Source: Polaribacter sp. SA4-12
GTDB taxonomy: Bacteria > Bacteroidota > Bacteroidia > Flavobacteriales > Flavobacteriaceae
DNA length: 64,000 bases
NCBI RefSeq assembly: GCF_002163675.1
Contig: NZ_CP019334.1
Coordinates: 382,001 to 446,000 of the forward strand
Direction: 5' to 3'
In this document: piece after piece, positions 61,231 to 64,000 of the stretch
How positions within the stretch are numbered: position 1 is the first letter of the stretch
How the letters are laid out: every line of letters begins with the position of its first letter
Program-made: the position numbers and the translations under genes
The notes under the pieces: model-generated
The model's input: only the letters and a program-made list of their open reading frames with translations
Told to the model about the DNA's origin: nothing
The model's database searches: none

Positions 61231-61257
61231 CGGCTTACAAACCCGGAAAAATAAAAT

Positions 61258-63684
61258 ATGAAAATATCATACAATTGGTTACAACAATTTTTACAGGTAG
61301 ATTGGGAACCTATAAAAACAGGAGAATTGTTAACCGATTTAGGTTTAGAGGTTGAAGGAATTGAAACCAAAGAATCTATAAAAGGAAGCTTAAAAGGAAT
61401 AGTTGTAGGTAAAGTTTTAACTTGTGTACAACACCCTAATGCAGATAGATTAAAAGTAACTACAGTAGATTTAGGATCAGGAGAACCAGTTCAAATTGTT
61501 TGTGGAGCACCAAATGTAGCAGCAGGTCAAAAAGTACCAGTGGCAAAAGTTGGAACTACTTTATATGATGATAAAGGTGAAGGTTTTAAGATAAAAAAAG
61601 GGAAGATTAGAGGTGAAGAAAGCCTTGGAATGATTTGTGCTGAAGACGAATTAGGTTTAGGTAAAGGTCATGATGGAATTTTAGTCTTAGATGAAAAACT
61701 TACAGTAGGAACTCCTGCTGCAAAAGTTTTTAATATAGAAACAGATTATGTTTTCGAAATTGGTTTAACGCCAAATAGATCTGATGCAATGAGCCATTTT
61801 GGTGTTGCAAGAGATTTACGTGCAGGTTTAATTCAAAAAGATATTAAATTAGAATTAATTTCTCCTTCAGCAAGTAATTTTCATGTTGATGAAAGAACAC
61901 TTCGTATAGATGTAGAAGTAGCTGATAAAGATTTAACGCCTCGTTATTGTGGTATTACAATCACTGATGTAGAAGTTAAAGATTCTCCAGAATGGATACA
62001 AAATAGATTAAAAGCAATTGGTTTAACACCTAAAAATAATATTGTAGATATTACAAATTATGTGTTACACGAATTAGGACAGCCTTTACATGCTTTTGAT
62101 GCTCAAAAAATTAAAGGAAATAAAATTCTTGTAAAAACATTAGAAGAAGGTACTAAATTTACCACTTTAGATGAAGTTGAAAGAGAATTATCATCAGAAG
62201 ATATTATGATTTGTGATGCAGATTCTAACCCACTTTGTATTGCTGGTGTTTTTGGAGGTTTAAAATCTGGAGTTACAGAGAATACAACTTCTATCTTTTT
62301 AGAAAGTGCATATTTTAATCCTGTTTCTGTTAGAAAAACAGCGAAACGTCATGCTTTAAATACAGATGCTTCTTTCCGTTTTGAACGTGGAATTGATATC
62401 AATATGACAGAATATGCTTTAAAAAGAGCAGCTTTGTTAATTGAAGAATATGCAGGAGGTAAATTAGCTTCTGATATTTCTGATTTTTATCCTGAGAAAA
62501 TTGAAGATTTTCAAGTGTTTTTCTCTTATGAAAACGCAAATAGGTTAATTGGTCAAGAAATTCCAAGAGAAACTATCAAGAATATTTTAGCTTCATTAGA
62601 AATTAAAATTAATAGTGAAACTAACGGAGGACTTGGATTAACAATACCTTCTTATAGAACAGATGTTCAGCGTGAGGCGGATATTATCGAAGAAATTCTA
62701 AGAGTTTACGGTTATAATAATATTGAATTTTCTCATAAATTAAATACATCAATTTCTTTTGATTCTAACAAAGAAACAAAGGTTGAAAATATTGTTGCAG
62801 ACCAATTAAGTGCTTTAGGTTTTAACGAAACGATGGCTAATTCATTGACTAAGCCAGAATATACTTCGTTATCAGAAGATATTAATGAAGAGGCTAATGT
62901 AGAAATGTTAAACCCGTTAAGTAACGATTTAAAAGTTTTACGTCAATCTTTATTATTTAGTGGTTTAGAATCTGTTGGATATAATATCAATAGAAAAAAT
63001 AATTCTTTACAGTTTTATGAGTTTGGTAAAACATACCATAAATACAGTGAAAAATACGAAGAGAATAAACATTTAACGCTTTTTGTTACTGGAAACAGAA
63101 CTAAAGATAGTTGGAGTGTTGCAAATAAAACATCTGATTTCTTTTACTTAAAAGGAATTATTACTTCTCTATTAGTTAGATTAGGAATTGATAAGGTAAA
63201 ATCTTCACCTGCAAAACAAGATGTGTTTTCTGAAGGAATTTCTCTTGGTTTGGGTAAAATTAAATTAGTTGAGTTTGGAGTTGTAAAACAATCAATACTA
63301 AAAGAATTCGGAATTAAACAAGAAGTTTTATTTGCTGATTTTAATTGGGATACTATTTTAAAATTAGTCGGAAACAAGAAAATTAAAGTAAGTGAATTAC
63401 CTAAATTCCCAGTTGTAAAACGTGATTTAGCTTTATTGTTAGATTCTAAAGTAGCATTTAATGATGTTTATAATTTAGCTTTTCAAACGGAAAGAAAATT
63501 ATTAAAAGAGGTAGATTTATTTGATGTTTATGAAGGTGATAAATTACCTGAAGGAAAAAAATCTTATGCAGTAAGTTTCTTATTACAAGATGAAACAAAA
63601 ACTTTAGCAGACAAACAGATAGATAAAATAATGCAGAAGCTTCAGCAAACTTTCGAAAAAACTTTCGAAGCTGTTTTAAGATAA
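61258..63684 (+). CDS. pheT: Phenylalanine--tRNA ligase subunit beta
   Basis: 808 residues, full length for the bacterial beta subunit. Domain order: tRNA-binding EMAP-like domain (about 40-150, VGKVLTCVQHPNADRLKVTT, IVCGAPNVAAGQKVPVA), B3/B4 editing domain (about 205-395, NIVDITNYVLHELGQPLHAF), B5 (about 400-475), the catalytic-like core (about 490-695) and the FDX-ACB anticodon-binding domain at the C-terminus (from about 715, FPVVKRDLALLLDSKVAFND). It forms an alpha2beta2 enzyme with PheS, which is not in the window. It has its own promoter and a strong terminator. Confidence 0.98.
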   Translation: MKISYNWLQQFLQVDWEPIKTGELLTDLGLEVEGIETKESIKGSLKGIVVGKVLTCVQHPNADRLKVTTVDLGSGEPVQIVCGAPNVAAGQKVPVAKVGTTLYDDKGEGFKIKKGKIRGEESLGMICAEDELGLGKGHDGILVLDEKLTVGTPAAKVFNIETDYVFEIGLTPNRSDAMSHFGVARDLRAGLIQKDIKLELISPSASNFHVDERTLRIDVEVADKDLTPRYCGITITDVEVKDSPEWIQNRLKAIGLTPKNNIVDITNYVLHELGQPLHAFDAQKIKGNKILVKTLEEGTKFTTLDEVERELSSEDIMICDADSNPLCIAGVFGGLKSGVTENTTSIFLESAYFNPVSVRKTAKRHALNTDASFRFERGIDINMTEYALKRAALLIEEYAGGKLASDISDFYPEKIEDFQVFFSYENANRLIGQEIPRETIKNILASLEIKINSETNGGLGLTIPSYRTDVQREADIIEEILRVYGYNNIEFSHKLNTSISFDSNKETKVENIVADQLSALGFNETMANSLTKPEYTSLSEDINEEANVEMLNPLSNDLKVLRQSLLFSGLESVGYNINRKNNSLQFYEFGKTYHKYSEKYEENKHLTLFVTGNRTKDSWSVANKTSDFFYLKGIITSLLVRLGIDKVKSSPAKQDVFSEGISLGLGKIKLVEFGVVKQSILKEFGIKQEVLFADFNWDTILKLVGNKKIKVSELPKFPVVKRDLALLLDSKVAFNDVYNLAFQTERKLLKEVDLFDVYEGDKLPEGKKSYAVSFLLQDETKTLADKQIDKIMQKLQQTFEKTFEAVLR

Positions 63685-63712
63685 TAAAGTATTATCTTAG
63701 TGTAATAAATGA

Positions 63713-63745
63713 AAAAAACCATCTCTTATGAGATGGTTTTTTTTA
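63713..63745 (+). terminator. Terminator after pheT
   Basis: AAAAAACCATCTC (63713-63725) pairs perfectly with GAGATGGTTTTTT (63730-63742), loop TTAT, followed by T. Confidence 0.92.
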
Positions 63746-63884
63746 TAATCAACTAATTCAAATTACACATGAAAACAGTTTACAACGTTGTCTTCAATAA
63801 TACTTATACAAGTACTGTGCCAAAATGAAATGTTTTATATGGAAATGATAATTAAAATAGATTTTTATATTTTTTTAACAAAAA

Positions 63885-63908
63885 AACGATCCTTAATTAA
63901 GGATCGTT
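63885..63908 (-). terminator. Terminator for a minus-strand gene at the window edge
   Basis: A perfect 24-bp palindrome (AACGATCCTTAA/TTAAGGATCGTT) preceded by an A-run, so on the minus strand it ends in T. The gap 63685-64000 holds this and the pheT terminator and no internal gene. Confidence 0.7.
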
Positions 63909-63975
63909 AAATTTTATTGTTTTCTAATATAGATAAATCAGCTATTTAGCTTTTCTTTTATCAACTTAAAATATA

Positions 63976-64000
63976 TTATACAGCGTGTTTATGTGCTTTG
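63976..64000 (-). CDS. Possible C-terminal end of a minus-strand gene (truncated by window)
   Basis: On the minus strand the edge reads KAHKHAV then TAA (stop at 63976-63978). With a minus-oriented terminator 68 bp further on, this is plausibly the end of a gene outside the window. Only seven codons are visible, so the frame is a guess and no function can be given. Confidence 0.25.

Noticed and set aside
1..64000. tRNA, rRNA or CRISPR array
   Set aside because: No cloverleaf-like sequence with TTCGAATC-type T-loop, no rRNA core sequence and no regularly spaced direct repeats were seen.

Overview
The window is AT-rich (roughly 30-33 % GC by eye), gene-dense and typical of a marine member of the Flavobacteriaceae (Bacteroidota; Polaribacter or Tenacibaculum would fit). 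The evidence is: start sites without strong Shine-Dalgarno sequences, Bacteroidota-type -7 boxes (TAnnTTTG) before mnmA, pheT, purB, mtaB and the cold-shock genes, three type IX secretion (T9SS) C-terminal sorting domains, a GldI-like gliding-motility isomerase, and 2TM/LytTR signalling proteins. The strain cannot be named from the sequence alone. I saw no rRNA, tRNA, CRISPR array, transposase, integrase or complete prophage.

Layout. 1-2651: a tandem array of six small 2TM-domain membrane proteins (the first truncated by the window edge), then a LytTR response regulator. 2.7-7.2 kb: a VF530 DNA-binding protein, an NrnA-type DHH phosphatase, a HerA-like ATPase, a lipoprotein and a cupin. 7.3-12.0 kb (minus strand): folD, a GT39-like membrane glycosyltransferase, ffh, a small membrane protein and a DinB-like protein. 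12.1-18.2 kb (minus): six exported proteins, several resembling tail-fibre or adhesin subunits, with an outer-membrane barrel and a T9SS cargo. This is the best candidate for an undescribed system. 18.4-22.9 kb: YfcC transporter, MsrB, M48 lipoprotein protease, UMF1-type MFS transporter. 22.9-26.2 kb: an accessory island of orphan genes, including one with a HEPN RNase motif. 26.4-32.4 kb (minus): TonB receptor with a metal-binding loop, His-rich protein, TerC, lipoprotein, purB and a HEAT-like protein. 32.5-38.2 kb (plus): MORN-repeat protein, mnmA, T9SS subtilase, nitronate monooxygenase-like enzyme, duplicated cold-shock genes, YwbE. 38.2-49.6 kb (mostly minus): lytic transglycosylase, alpha/beta hydrolase, mtaB, GNAT, a geranylgeranyl-reductase-like flavoprotein, then an operon of a small membrane protein, mutL, two rhomboids and an EEP-family protein, then ribH and a TPR protein. 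49.7-51.1 kb: recF with a DUF721 protein. 51.1-52.4 kb: a cassette-like DUF4365 gene. 52.5-57.0 kb: ndk, a second nrnA paralogue and a peptidyl-prolyl isomerase cluster with gldI. 57.1-61.1 kb: a giant secreted endonuclease I. 61.3-63.7 kb: pheT.

Core housekeeping functions (translation, purine and folate metabolism, repair, protein targeting) alternate with envelope functions (T9SS cargo, isomerases that help fold exported proteins, metal uptake, surface fibre-like proteins). Two accessory units, at 22.9-26.2 kb and 51.1-52.4 kb, share an intergenic element just past the 3' end of an orphan gene, which suggests they moved in by the same route. REP-like repeats lie in at least three intergenic gaps.
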